Shown here: positions 10,801-20,600 of the stretch, piece by piece
Layout of the letters: every line of letters begins with the position of its first letter
How positions within the stretch are numbered: position 1 is the first letter of the stretch
From: Chitinophaga sp. Ak27
GTDB lineage: Bacteria > Bacteroidota > Bacteroidia > Chitinophagales > Chitinophagaceae
Assembly (NCBI RefSeq): GCF_012726295.1
Contig: NZ_JABAOB010000002.1
Span: 434,001 to 498,000, forward strand
Length of the DNA: 64,000 bases
Reading direction: 5' to 3'
Translations under genes and position numbers: made by a program
Notes under the pieces: generated by a model
Told to the model about the DNA's origin: nothing
The model's input: the letters and a program-made list of their open reading frames with translations, nothing else
Databases searched by the model: none

Positions 10801-11157
10801 GGCGATGCTGCCTATGTAGGTATGGAATTACAGATCCTCGACAACGAAGCAGATGTATATAAAAACCTGAACGTATATCAATATCATGGTTCTGTTTACG
10901 GTGTTATTCCTGCTAAGCGCGGTTTCCTGAAACCAGTAGGAGAGTGGAACGTGGAAGAAGCGATTGTGGATGGTACACATATCAAGGTAATCCTGAATGG
11001 TACCGTGATCCTGGATGGTGATATTGCCGATGCCCGAAAAAATGGTACGCTGGATCATAAAGATCACCCGGGGCTGAAGAATGAAACTGGTCATATCGGT
11101 TTCCTGGGACATGGATCTACCGTGCGTTTCCGGCATATGAGAGTGAAGACGCTGTAG
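7801..11157 (+). CDS. HEAT-repeat protein with two C-terminal DUF1080 (3-keto-disaccharide hydrolase) domains
   Basis: A 1118-residue exported protein with signal peptide MKKILHLLIALLVGGSSLVSA. Residues about 30-700 are a long Ala-rich helical solenoid of HEAT-like repeats (for example ALTAIQSLLGSKDQGVKLAA). Two DUF1080 jelly-roll domains follow: one from about 715 (FVPLFNGKDLSGWKG, with the AGIYLRG and QVQIWD motifs) and one from about 928 (YKLLFDGTNMHEWVG, with NNGLGVRAP and ELQILDN). DUF1080 proteins are linked to cleavage of 3-keto-glycosides. With the preceding oxidoreductase this makes an oxidise-then-cleave pair. The solenoid may be a scaffold or binding surface. Most family members are single-domain proteins of about 250 residues, so this one is unusually large. 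A terminator follows directly. Confidence 0.9.
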   Translation: MKKILHLLIALLVGGSSLVSAQGPSDQRAFHTKVADVLALMPSPGRAQFNANMEAIAALGEEGLSTIAGMLAAPGKGDNTQLEYAISGYCYYVTQPGKETARKQAAAALCKSLGKAQDPENKMFLLTQLQTVGDNDAVSTLQGYLADERLCDPAARALVKINTADAQQALLQALKSASGDRRITLTEALGDSRYTGAAAAIAPLATDSDKRLAKVALYALAQIGAPASAPVLAAAAAKAGYGYDVTDATASYLYYAATLTDKSVAEKIAENIFKQAKTDAQVPTRTAALKLLTAIRGDKSLPLLLAAANDKNRAYRDAALKFAGQYGLAGNPLWLKKFAGADNADKAAVVGMLGDNKVTGALTAIQSLLGSKDQGVKLAAITAAGKIGGSSALPALLAAMKTGDATTVEAVKNVLLTIPGDEVAAQSGAALSTMPAGAQTALLAVLAARKADSRVGDVLPLTSSNDAGTRSAAIGALKDVATQANLPALFSLLNNAGNAADISNLQAAIINTGAGSAAIQAQMKQGSAAQQALYLPVLAGIGETSALSTVLNAFNNGDANTKKAAVAALSSWKNAAAAPALLQIARDNTAYRDDAVAGYIALTRRSGFPADQRLLMYRNAMELATTPALQQKVLEGIEQCKTLPALLFAGNYLDNASLQQSAANAVMNIALADKSYNGATVRSLLEKTSQVLKGQDADYQRQSIRKYLAEMPAGEGFVPLFNGKDLSGWKGLVENPIARGKMDAKTLAKAQDKADDNMRKGWSVKDGLLVFNGHGDNLCTDKKYGDFEMLVDWKITAQGDAGIYLRGSPQVQIWDTSRVDVGAQVGSGGLYNNQQHESKPLVLADNAIGEWNHFRIIMKGDRVTVYLNGQLVTDNTILENYWDRGLPIFPEEQIELQAHGTYVAYRDLYIKELPRPKPYVLSDEEKKAGYKLLFDGTNMHEWVGNTKDYVIQDGNLVIDPSNGGHGNLYTKDEYKNFSFRFEFQLTPGANNGLGVRAPLEGDAAYVGMELQILDNEADVYKNLNVYQYHGSVYGVIPAKRGFLKPVGEWNVEEAIVDGTHIKVILNGTVILDGDIADARKNGTLDHKDHPGLKNETGHIGFLGHGSTVRFRHMRVKTL

Positions 11158-11178
11158 GAAAAAGTTATCATGAGAATA

Positions 11179-11211
11179 GGCCGTTTCTACTCAGTAGAGA
11201 CGGTCTTTTTT
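11179..11211 (+). terminator. Rho-independent terminator after the DUF1080 gene
   Basis: CCGTTTCTAC at 11181-11190 pairs with GTAGAGACGG at 11194-11203 (one G-T wobble) across a three-base loop, followed by a seven-T run. It lies 22 bp after the stop at 11157 and overlaps the 3' end of the minus-strand VOC pseudogene. Confidence 0.85.
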
Positions 11212-11553
11212 ATGCCTGTACGAGTTCTATTTTACGGCCGTCGGGGTCCTGAATAACAGCTGCGTAGCCCCATTGCGTAGAAGCAGGCATCGTCACGATG
11301 TTTCCGGCTGGTAGTTTCAGGACCAGGTTGTCAATATCATCTACCATAAAGCCTAACCTGGTTGTGCTATCGGCTATGGTGACTCCTTTCGGTAAAGGAT
11401 AGATTTCCAGCGTTACGGGCGTTCCCCTGCTGGCGTAGTGAAAAGGGCCTTTGCCGTGTTGATGTGATCGAATTCGAATCCAAGAATGGTGTAGAAGGCC
11501 GCCAGTGCGGTAGGTTGGAGGGTTTTAATAACGAGTAGGTGGAGGGACGGCAT
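11210..11553 (-). pseudogene. frameshifted VOC/glyoxalase-family protein
   Basis: Read on the minus strand from an ATG at 11553, the protein starts MPSLHLLVIKTLQPTALAAF and continues YTILGFEFDH, a typical VOC N-terminus. The reading frame then hits a stop. A neighbouring frame continues with HGKGPFHYASRGTPVTLEIY, LGFMVDDIDNLVLKLPAG and ends QDPDGRKIELVQA. Joining the frames near 11475 restores a small VOC fold of about 115 residues. A single-base indel explains the break. The substrate of the intact ancestor is unknown. Confidence 0.75.
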
Positions 11554-11764
11554 TTTTCAGGGAAGGTAAAAATTTTTATGTTGACTGATACCGGATAGCG
11601 GGGGAGGGGCGTCTTTTTTTATTATAAAGCATTATAAATTAGCCGATTTGTGTTAATATTGCGGTTAATTGACAGTAGCATATTTAACCCATGAAATATT
11701 AAAACTATCTCACTTTATTTTATACTCAAAAGCATTTTAAACTTTTAATTATACCCCCTGATCT
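11554..11764. other. non-coding region before the RHS island
   Basis: About 210 AT-rich bases between the VOC pseudogene start and the first gene of the RHS island. No open frame, tRNA or clear hairpin was seen. It must hold the promoter for the gene at 11765, but no TAnnTTTG box at a good distance could be picked out. Confidence 0.5.
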
Positions 11765-12814
11765 ATGAAATGTATTGTATCGCTGGCGCTGTCGTCGCTG
11801 TTTTGTTTGCATGTAATGGCACAGAATAAACTTGAACCAACCGGGAATGCTGGTATTGGAACTATTACCCCTGCTACCAAACTGGAAATATTTTCAGATG
11901 GATTATCTAACATTCAGCTCACCCATCAATATGACGTGCTCGGGAATGTAGGAGCGCTTAAATTCAATATGGCCGGTACGGAGGTTGGCAAACTGGAAGT
12001 AGAAAGAACTATAGCTTCCAACAGGCAGAGTGTCATGAAATTTAGCATTAAAGGGCGGGATAGCTTGATGGAAGCAATGAGAATCTTTAATAACGGCTTT
12101 GTGGGTATTGGAGAACGTTCTCCTGATGCAAGGTTGACGGTATCCGGAGATTCCGGGACCTATGTTGTGAAATTTACACAACGTAATGTGGCTGCTACGG
12201 ATGCGTCTTTATCAGTTAGAAATGCCACCAGTGCCACAGGGGTTTTTATTCCTAACCTGATTGGAAGATCCAGCATCCCTGGAAGATCCTTCGGTATCTA
12301 TGTTACCGGTGAAGCAGAAGATGTACTACCGGCATCAGATGCGTCAGTGGCAGCTGTAATCCTCGATGGCAGGACCAAAACCAGCACCCGTTTAACCACC
12401 AATAATGTACTGGCGGTTAATAGTGCCGGAGTGAACCTGATGCAGGTAAAGGGAGATGGTAGTGTAGGCATTGGTACCACCGATACCAAAGGCTATAAAC
12501 TGGCAGTTAACGGCAGTGGCGTTTTTACAAGAGTAGTAGTAAAAGCTTATAACAACTGGCCTGATTTCGTTTTTGAGCATGATTATCAGCTTCCCTCCTT
12601 AGGAGAAATGGAAGCTTATGTTCGTACCCATAAGCATTTACCGGAAATTCCATCTGCGGCTGAAGTGGCAGAGAAGGGACTAGACCTGGGAGAAATGAAT
12701 CAGCAGTTACTGAAGAAAGTAGAAGAGCAGATGCTCTATATGATAGAGATGAATAAGAAAATAATTTCCTTGACGCAGGAAGTACAGGAGTTGAAAAGAA
12801 AGATTGCGCAATAA
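11765..12814 (+). CDS. secreted fibre-like protein with conserved C-terminal coiled coil
   Basis: A 349-residue exported protein with signal peptide ending LHVMAQ. It has two or three tail-fibre style units of the form VGIGTTxPxxKLxVxG (GIGTITPATKLEIFSDG, VGIGERSPDARLTVSG, VGIGTTDTKGYKLAVNG). The C-terminus has the conserved Bacteroidota block WPDFVFEHDYQLPSL, HKHLPEIPSAAEV, LDLGEMNQQLLKKVEEQMLY and ends in a coiled coil. The architecture suggests a trimeric surface fibre related to phage tail fibres; no S74 auto-protease motif is evident. The next gene starts 25 bp downstream. A paralogue lies at 24532, on the other side of the RHS genes. The function is unknown. Confidence 0.75.
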   Translation: MKCIVSLALSSLFCLHVMAQNKLEPTGNAGIGTITPATKLEIFSDGLSNIQLTHQYDVLGNVGALKFNMAGTEVGKLEVERTIASNRQSVMKFSIKGRDSLMEAMRIFNNGFVGIGERSPDARLTVSGDSGTYVVKFTQRNVAATDASLSVRNATSATGVFIPNLIGRSSIPGRSFGIYVTGEAEDVLPASDASVAAVILDGRTKTSTRLTTNNVLAVNSAGVNLMQVKGDGSVGIGTTDTKGYKLAVNGSGVFTRVVVKAYNNWPDFVFEHDYQLPSLGEMEAYVRTHKHLPEIPSAAEVAEKGLDLGEMNQQLLKKVEEQMLYMIEMNKKIISLTQEVQELKRKIAQ

Positions 12815-12839
12815 TTTGTCACCTTATCTAGTGTTCGCT

Positions 12840-14282
12840 ATGAAATTTATTTGTTGCCTCGCATTGTTCTTTCATATAGGTGTCCTGGGTGCTTATGCCC
12901 AGGGCAACCTGGCAAAGAAGCCGGATAGCCTGCTGAAGAAAGTTACCCCTATACCTGGAAAATATCTTTCCCAGGTAAAGCAAAAATCAGATAAAATGGA
13001 GCGGCTGGTGACTAAGCGCAGCGAGGTAGCGCTGGCCCGCTTCATGAAACAAGAAGAGAAACTGAAACGCCGCCTGGCGCGTATCGACTCCCTGAAAGCT
13101 AACAACCTGTTTACCCACTCCATCGATTCCCTGGGCAGTTTAAAATCGCGTGTAAAAGGTAAGCTCGGGAAATATTCCGGCGCATTGTCGCAATCGGGCG
13201 GCCCTTATCTCGATAGCCTTAGTAATTCCCTGGGCTTCCTAAAGGAATCAAAAGGTCTACTGGAACAATCCAAGGGCATTACCGATAAGCTGAATGGTTC
13301 ATTAAAATCGGTCGATAACCTGAAAGACAAACTGGCCCAGGCGGAGCAGATCAAGGCATATATCCGCGAGCGTAAACAATTGCTGAAGGAACAGTTGAGC
13401 CAGTATACCGGCTTTACCAAAGACCTGCAGAAGATGAATAAGGAAGCCTACTACTATGCGCAACAGCTAAAAGAATATAAAGAAGTGTTTAAAGACAAGA
13501 AGAAAGCGGAGCAAAAGGCGATGGAAATGATTAAGAAATTGCCTGCCTTCAATGATTTCATGTCTAAACACTCGCAGTTGGCCAGTTTGTTCAACATCCA
13601 GGGTGCCACTGCTTCTGCCCAAAGCCTCGAGGGCTTGCAAACCCGCAACCAGGTGGAACAACTGATCCAGCAACGCCTGGGAGGGGGTCCTAACGCCGGC
13701 GCAGCAGTGAGTCAACAGATGGCAGAAGCCCGCAGCCGGCTCAATGAACTGAAAAGTAAATTCCCCGACCTGGACAATGCCGCGGAAATGCCGGACTTCA
13801 AACCCAAAGAAATGAAGACCAAAAGCTTCCTGCAACGGCTTGAGTTTGGCAGCAATATACAGTTCCAGCGAAGCACGCAGTTCTTTCCCACTACCAGCGA
13901 CCTCGCAGGGCAGGTAGCGTATAAATTTCATAAAAATGGTAGCGCGGGAGTGGGGTTGTCGTATAAACTCGGCATGGGGACGGGCTTCAACGATATTCAT
14001 TTCTCCGGGCAGGGTATGAGCATCCGCTCCTTTGTAGACTGGAAACTGAAAGGTACTTTCTTTTTGAATGGCGGCTATGAGCAAAACTATCAGCCCAGCT
14101 ATGTGGGGGTACCTGATGGAGTAGGGCAGCCGTGGACACAGAGCGGGCTGGTAGGGATTAGTAAGAAATATAAGATCAATAGTAAGCTGAAAGGGAATAT
14201 GATGGTGTTGTTTGATTTTTTATATAATTCGCATGTGCCCAGGACGGACCCGGTGAAGGTGAGGTTTGGGTATAATTTTTAA
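12840..14282 (+). CDS. exported coiled-coil protein with C-terminal outer-membrane beta-barrel
   Basis: 480 residues, start chosen at 12840 because MKFICCLALFFHIGVLGAYAQG is a good signal peptide; an upstream in-frame start at 12804 overlaps the preceding gene. Residues about 25-330 are rich in Lys, Leu, Gln and Glu with heptad-like spacing (KQEEKLKRRLARIDSLK, LSQYTGFTKDLQKMN), so a long periplasmic coiled coil is likely. From about 335 on, alternating aromatic strands (FGSNIQFQRSTQF, GQVAYKFHKNGSAGVGLSY, FFLNGGYEQNY) end in VKVRFGYNF. A terminal Phe is typical of a BAM-inserted barrel of about eight strands. No named family was recognised. Its position between the fibre protein and the RHS genes suggests it anchors or exports them. 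Confidence 0.7.
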   Translation: MKFICCLALFFHIGVLGAYAQGNLAKKPDSLLKKVTPIPGKYLSQVKQKSDKMERLVTKRSEVALARFMKQEEKLKRRLARIDSLKANNLFTHSIDSLGSLKSRVKGKLGKYSGALSQSGGPYLDSLSNSLGFLKESKGLLEQSKGITDKLNGSLKSVDNLKDKLAQAEQIKAYIRERKQLLKEQLSQYTGFTKDLQKMNKEAYYYAQQLKEYKEVFKDKKKAEQKAMEMIKKLPAFNDFMSKHSQLASLFNIQGATASAQSLEGLQTRNQVEQLIQQRLGGGPNAGAAVSQQMAEARSRLNELKSKFPDLDNAAEMPDFKPKEMKTKSFLQRLEFGSNIQFQRSTQFFPTTSDLAGQVAYKFHKNGSAGVGLSYKLGMGTGFNDIHFSGQGMSIRSFVDWKLKGTFFLNGGYEQNYQPSYVGVPDGVGQPWTQSGLVGISKKYKINSKLKGNMMVLFDFLYNSHVPRTDPVKVRFGYNF

Positions 14283-14361
14283 TGGTTGTTAGCCTTGCAA
14301 TAGCGTCAATAGACGCTGAATATTTTTATGTATTAACCTATATATCTAATTCTCAATTTCC

Positions 14362-17300
14362 ATGAACACAAGATTTGCCAAAGTGTTTTGTTTGTTATTA
14401 CCTTTTAGTTTTGGATGTGCTGTAACCTTTTCCCAAGTGGATACCAAAATTGTTCCTCCGAGGCCTATACCACCTTCCCCTGATGTAGCGTCGTTGTTTA
14501 AATTCAGTGAGGTACCCGTGAATAATTACACCGGGCTGCCACAGGTAGATGTTCCGGTTTATGATTTGAAATTGAAGGATATCACCATCCCAGTCAGGCT
14601 TCAATATCATACAGGTGGAGTAAAGGTAGATGAAGTAGCCTCCAGTGTGGGGATGAATTGGAGTCTTACAGCCGGGGGAAGTATTAATGTCATGATAAGG
14701 GGGAAAAGTGATTTAATGGGAGGATACCCGTTGAACAGTCCTATTACACCAGAGGTTTATGCCGGCCATGGAATATATGACCTAAATGCACCTGAAGGTG
14801 GGGTATCATATCGGTGGGGGATTGAGGCCGTTAATGGAACAACTGACCCGGAACCGGACATGTTTAATTTTAGCGCACCGGAAATAAGTGGTAAATTTTT
14901 CTTTGGGCTGAAGGGAGAGATACATACTTCTCCGGTAATGCCCCTGAAGATTGAACCTACTACCCAGGGGCTGAAGATAGTGAATAGCAAAGGCGTTATT
15001 TATTTGTTTGGTCCGCAGGAAATGAGTTATTCGACTTCGTCAGGATCAGAGAATATTAATTACTACCTGTTTAAAATTATTACCCCCTCAAAAGACACCG
15101 TTGATTTTAACTATGAGCCGGTTAACTATGCTTATAAAAACTATTTTGGTGAATCCCGGGTTAAGTTTTTGTCCGGATACCATAGCGTCGACTTAATGGC
15201 TCAGGCTGGGGATATGGTCAACAGCAGAGTTATGTATGATAGTATAAAAGTAATTGGCTGGAGAATCAAGTCGATTAATTGTACCAACGGCGTTAATGTG
15301 AATTTTAATTATGCTATCGCAGCACGTAAGGATTTACCAGGGACTAATAGCCTTGCCGACATTTCTGTATTTTACAAAACAAACTTCATAAAGAAGGTAG
15401 TACTTCAGCAGGAATATCGGGGAAATATTTCATCGCCGGACAAATGCCGGCTGTGGTTATCTCAATTGTATGAGGAGGGAGCTGGAGGACTGAAGGCTGC
15501 GCCGTATGTATTTACGTATAATTCGAAAGTACTGCCAGACCGACTGAATAACGGCCAGGATCACTGGGGATATTATAATGGTCGTGGCTCAAATAGCCGA
15601 CTTCCGAAAAACGATGAATATTGGCCGGGTGACGCTAGAGCTGCGGACAGACGTCCGGATACCAGCGTGTCTAACGCTGGTCTGTTGACACGCATTCAAT
15701 ATCCAACAGGAGGCACCACCGAGTTTACCTATGAACCCAATGATATATGGGTGGAGAATGAGCGGACCATCGACCGTAGTTTTCCAATTGAAGGGGTGTA
15801 TGGAACATCCTATACAGTGGCACAACGGGTGATTAGCATTCCTGCCAGTGCTAGTTCATTTAGGATATTTTATAACACATATGCTACTCCTCCGAGCGGA
15901 GGTACAGGGATAGAAGACCCTACCGCGGATGATCCAACTTGTGCTATTACTGTGAAGACACCCGGAGGACAAACATTGGATTACTCCACGAAGAATAGCA
16001 ACCCCAATGGAGACCCTGTTAACTGGGTGCCTGGAGACTATACAGTTACCGTAAATACTTTTGGTGATAATATGAATGGCTTTTTTGAAGTCCATTACGA
16101 TCAGAATGACACCAGTTATTATACAGGGAGTAAAATTGTGGGTGGATGGAGAGTTAAAAAGCTAGTCTATAACGATGCTTATAACCCGGGCGCTAGTAAG
16201 GTCTATAAATATGTTTATGATCAGAGTGACACAACACCCGGGCATTCGTCAGGTGTTTTACCGGTAGAAAATCCACAATATGAATACTTTAGAACGCTGG
16301 CAGTACGCAAAGTATTTAGTGGCCCGATTGACGACCCACAATCGGAGCCACCTACTGTTGAATTACAGAACTGCCTGGTTGTTGTGCAGAGTGCCAACAG
16401 TGTATTACCCTTGTGGGGAGATCATGGTCATATCTTTTATCCGGTAGTGACTGTTTATAATGGTGAGAATGGAGAAAACGGAAAAAGTATCTACAATTAC
16501 TCTTATCTGCCTAGTGCTGGAGGATATTATGGTTATCCTTTTGTTCCTTCCGCAAATAACGAGTGGTATTGTGGCTCGTTGATTAAACAGGAGGACTATA
16601 GGAAAGAGACGAATGGAAAATATAAGTTGATTCAATCCACTGAAAATGTTTATGGAATTGGACCGGACTCAGTATTCTGGAAGCCGATGTTTAATATTCC
16701 TGAGCCACCCTCATATTTGAAAGGAATTGGAATTACAGTATATACGGAGTTGCCGGAGATGAATATAGGGCTGAACGTTTATCCTTATCAATTTATTTTC
16801 AATGACTATCATTATATTTCTGCCTGGTTACACCTTGATTCTACCATTGTGAAGCAATATGGAGATAATCAGGCTACTCCATTTATAACTACTACTGCTT
16901 ATGATTACAAAAATGGCTTGAGTTTAAGGCCAACGGAGGTAAAAACTATCACCAGTAAAAATGAAACTATACGGATATTAAACAGTTACTCCAGCGACTA
17001 TAAAGGAACGGCTGTTTACGATAAGATGGTGGCCCGTAATATTGTTGACCCAGTCATTACTGAAACTTCCTATCGTGATTCAAGAAAGTTGTTGTTTAAG
17101 CGTAATAATTATTTGCCAACCGTGGATGATATCCTGTTGCCGGCAAGTATAGACCGGGCTATATACAACAATGGGGTTGAAACAGAAATTAGTTTCAGCA
17201 AATACGACAACAGAGGTAATCTCCTGGAGTATACGGCAAAGGATGGTGTTATACATTCCTTCATATGGGGATATAATAGCAACTATCCTGTTGCAGAGAT

Positions 17301-17604
17301 AGTCGGATGCAATTATACATTAGCCTCCTCTTATGTTACTTTGCCGGCGCTACTGTCATCTGCAGATCCACAGCAAGTTAGAACTGAACTAAATAAAATC
17401 AGGACGGGGCTAGCCAGCACTCCGGCTTTAGTAACAACAATGACCTATGTTCCGGAGGTAGGCGTTACAAGTGTTACTGATCCTACGGGAAATATTAGTT
17501 TTTATGAGTATGATGGTCTCAATCGCCTGAAGGTTGTTAAGGATCAGAATGGAAAGATTCTTAAGCAGTACGATTACCAGTTCCAGGTACCAGTAACCCG
17601 ATAA
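14362..17604 (+). CDS. exported SpvB-like/YD-repeat (RHS-family) protein
   Basis: 1080 residues with signal peptide MNTRFAKVFCLLLPFSFG. The N-terminal part (YTGLPQVDVPVYDLKLKD, IPVRLQYHTGGVKVDEVA, VGMNWSLTAGGSI) matches the opening of Bacteroidota RHS proteins and resembles the SpvB/TcB type start. The middle is beta-rich and the C-terminus contains genuine YD repeats (TDPTGNISFYEYDGLNRL, KVVKDQNGKILKQYDY). There is no variable toxin tail after the last repeat. The RHS protein at 17658 begins 53 bp downstream. By analogy with the TcB-TcC pair, this could be the toxin-less half of a two-part cocoon; that is inference. Confidence 0.82.
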   Translation: MNTRFAKVFCLLLPFSFGCAVTFSQVDTKIVPPRPIPPSPDVASLFKFSEVPVNNYTGLPQVDVPVYDLKLKDITIPVRLQYHTGGVKVDEVASSVGMNWSLTAGGSINVMIRGKSDLMGGYPLNSPITPEVYAGHGIYDLNAPEGGVSYRWGIEAVNGTTDPEPDMFNFSAPEISGKFFFGLKGEIHTSPVMPLKIEPTTQGLKIVNSKGVIYLFGPQEMSYSTSSGSENINYYLFKIITPSKDTVDFNYEPVNYAYKNYFGESRVKFLSGYHSVDLMAQAGDMVNSRVMYDSIKVIGWRIKSINCTNGVNVNFNYAIAARKDLPGTNSLADISVFYKTNFIKKVVLQQEYRGNISSPDKCRLWLSQLYEEGAGGLKAAPYVFTYNSKVLPDRLNNGQDHWGYYNGRGSNSRLPKNDEYWPGDARAADRRPDTSVSNAGLLTRIQYPTGGTTEFTYEPNDIWVENERTIDRSFPIEGVYGTSYTVAQRVISIPASASSFRIFYNTYATPPSGGTGIEDPTADDPTCAITVKTPGGQTLDYSTKNSNPNGDPVNWVPGDYTVTVNTFGDNMNGFFEVHYDQNDTSYYTGSKIVGGWRVKKLVYNDAYNPGASKVYKYVYDQSDTTPGHSSGVLPVENPQYEYFRTLAVRKVFSGPIDDPQSEPPTVELQNCLVVVQSANSVLPLWGDHGHIFYPVVTVYNGENGENGKSIYNYSYLPSAGGYYGYPFVPSANNEWYCGSLIKQEDYRKETNGKYKLIQSTENVYGIGPDSVFWKPMFNIPEPPSYLKGIGITVYTELPEMNIGLNVYPYQFIFNDYHYISAWLHLDSTIVKQYGDNQATPFITTTAYDYKNGLSLRPTEVKTITSKNETIRILNSYSSDYKGTAVYDKMVARNIVDPVITETSYRDSRKLLFKRNNYLPTVDDILLPASIDRAIYNNGVETEISFSKYDNRGNLLEYTAKDGVIHSFIWGYNSNYPVAEIVGCNYTLASSYVTLPALLSSADPQQVRTELNKIRTGLASTPALVTTMTYVPEVGVTSVTDPTGNISFYEYDGLNRLKVVKDQNGKILKQYDYQFQVPVTR

Positions 17605-17657
17605 ACGCTATTTAAGAAAATCAGTAAAACCACAAACGTGGATAAAATATTTATAAT

Positions 17658-20600
17658 ATGGTTCTAAATATGTTTCGAACTGGCCTGGTAGTAGCACTAT
17701 TGATTAGCGGGTTGTCAGTCAGTGCTCAAACTCCCGGAGGACCTGCGTACCCTGGTGCTAGCCCTGTACCATTGCCAGCTGCCTATACCAATGCTGTAAT
17801 AAATTTTGTTCGTACCTGGGAGCCGGTAGTTGCTACCACGGACACTTCCTTTGTAGCGAATCCAGCCAGACTGATAACAGAAGTCCGACAGACAACTCAA
17901 TATGTAGATGGCTTAGGAAGGCCACTTCAAATAGTAGCAAAGGCGATAAGTCCTGCTGGAAAAGATATGGTTACACCAATAGTGTACGATGCTTTCGGGA
18001 GAGAACAAACTAAATACTTACCTTATCCTGCTTCTGTCAGTGATGGGAAATTTAAAACAGATCCCTTTACAAATCAGAAATCATTTTATTTAACACAAAC
18101 GCCCCGTGAAAGCGTTTACTATAGCCGGATTGACTTCGAAACATCGCCACTTAACCGTGTTGTAAAAACGTACGCTCCGGGAAATAGTTGGGCCAAAAAT
18201 GATCTGTCAGGAGTGGAGAGGGGAGGGAATCGGCCGGTAGAGAATCAATACCTGGTTAATACTACAGCGGATTCTGTAAGAATATGGGATTTTATAAATG
18301 GCCTAGTCATTCCTACCAGTGCAGCTGGGCGTATATACACTGCCGGCCAGTTATATAAGAATGTAACTATCGATGAAGCTGGAGGTCAGGTGTTGGAGTA
18401 TAAAGACAAAGAGGGTCGGGTGGTGCTTAAAAAAGTGCAATTATCTGCCACGCCGGGTACCGGGCATATGGGGTGGCTTTGTACTTACTATGCCTACGAT
18501 GACTTAGGTAATCTTCGTTTTGTAATTCCTCCCAAGGCGGTGGAGGCAGCTCTTGGCAGCAGTTGGGTGATCAGTACTACTGTGGCAGGGGAGCTCTGTT
18601 TTATATACCGCTATGATGGCCGTAATCGCATGATGGTAAAGAAAGTACCGGGGGCAGATTCTACTGAAATGGTGTATGATGTGCGGGATAGGTTGGCATT
18701 TAGCCGGGATGGTAATATGAAAGGGAAGAATTGGCTGGCTACTTTTTACGATGGGCTAAACCGGCCGATAATGACTGCTTTATATAAAAATGCCAGCGCT
18801 ACCCGTGAATCTCTACAAACCACATTGAATGGAGTTAATGGCAGCAGCAGTCAGACTATTGCTTATAGCTTCCCTGTGCCGACAGATCTGATCCTGGATA
18901 GCTTTGATTTGAAGCCTTTGTACCAGGCAAGTAACAGCATTGCCGTAGTGGACGGATTTGATACGGGTGCAGGCGCCACTACTGATATGGTGATTAACCC
19001 GACAGCTACCAGCGGTAGCGGTAATGTTGCTGCCAGCAGCACGTTATTGGCTATTCCAACGGATTCCCTGACGCCATTGACCTATACTTACTATGACGAT
19101 TATACCTTCCCTGGCGCGCAGAGTTATGCGAGCAGTGATAATGCTAAGCCGCAGGCAGATGGTGGCCTTAATGCGGAAGCACTGCCAGCTACCCGCAGCA
19201 ACATGACGAAGGGATTGGTAACTGGCACCAAAGTAAGAATATTAGGTACCCAGCAGTGGTTAACTACCACCAATTGTTATAACGATAAGGGACGGGTGAT
19301 CCAGGTATTAACGGAGAATATTAATGGTGGATTGGATATCATGACCAGTCTGTATGATTTTAACGGAAAGGTGCTTAGTACTTACCTGCGGCATAAAAAC
19401 CTCCGTAGCAGCCTTTCTCCGCAAACCACGGTATTAACGATGCTGCACTACGATGCTGCCGGTAGGCTCACCAGTGTTAAGAAACGGCTTAATGACGCCA
19501 GTTCTACCCTGGATAAAACCATTGCGGTGAATACCTACGATGAGTTAGGGCAACTGAAAACAAAGCGTTTGGGCATTGTGGGTAGTTCGCAGCTGGAAAC
19601 GCTGACTTACGATTATAATATCCGCGGTTGGCTGACTGGTATCAATAAGGCTTATGCGAATACCGCCGGAAGCGCGGCCAACTGGTTCGGGCAAACACTG
19701 GCGTATGATTCAGGTTTCACCGCTTTGCAGTATAATGGAAACATTGCAGGAAGTACCTGGAAAAGTAAAAGTGATGGTATCGCGCGTGCCTATGGCTATA
19801 GCTATGATAAGGTAAATCGCCTGGTGTCGGCTCCCTTCTCTCAGCAGAATAGCGGCAGCACCAACTGGACGGCTGATCAGAAAGACTTTTCTGTCAGCAA
19901 TCTGGGGTATGATGCCAATGGTAATATTCTGGCTATGAACCAGATGGGGATGTCTGGTACGACCAAAATTCCACTCGATCAACTCACCTATACCTACCGG
20001 CCGACCAGTAATAAGTTAGGTGCAGTGGTAGATGGTGTTAACACCGCTACTGCTAAGCTGGGCGATTTCAACAACGGCACCAACAGTGGAGATGACTATG
20101 ATTATGACACTAATGGTAACCTGATCAAAGATCTCAATAAGAATATTACGTCCATAACCTATAATCACCTGAACCTGCCGGATAGCATTGTAATCACCGG
20201 CAAGGGAAGGATCAAATACCTGTACGATGCTGCGGGCGTAAAGTGGAGAAAGATAGTAACGGATAAAACCACCAGTACAGATAAAGTGACCGTTACCGAC
20301 TATATAGGTGGTTTTGCTTACCAGAATGACACCTTGCAATTCCTGGCACATGAAGAAGGCAGGATACGGCCTATATTTAAAACAGGACAAGCTACCCAAT
20401 ATCCTTTCGATTACTTTGTAAAAGATCACTTGGGTAACGTGCGGATGGTGCTGACGGACCAAACCGACTTTACCATGTATGCCGCTACCATGGAGGCCCC
20501 GGCAGCAGCTACTGAAACGGCTTTATTCAGCAATATTGACAATACCCGTACCGATAAACCGGTAGGCTACCCGGCAGATGAAAGCGCCGGGCAGAATGCC

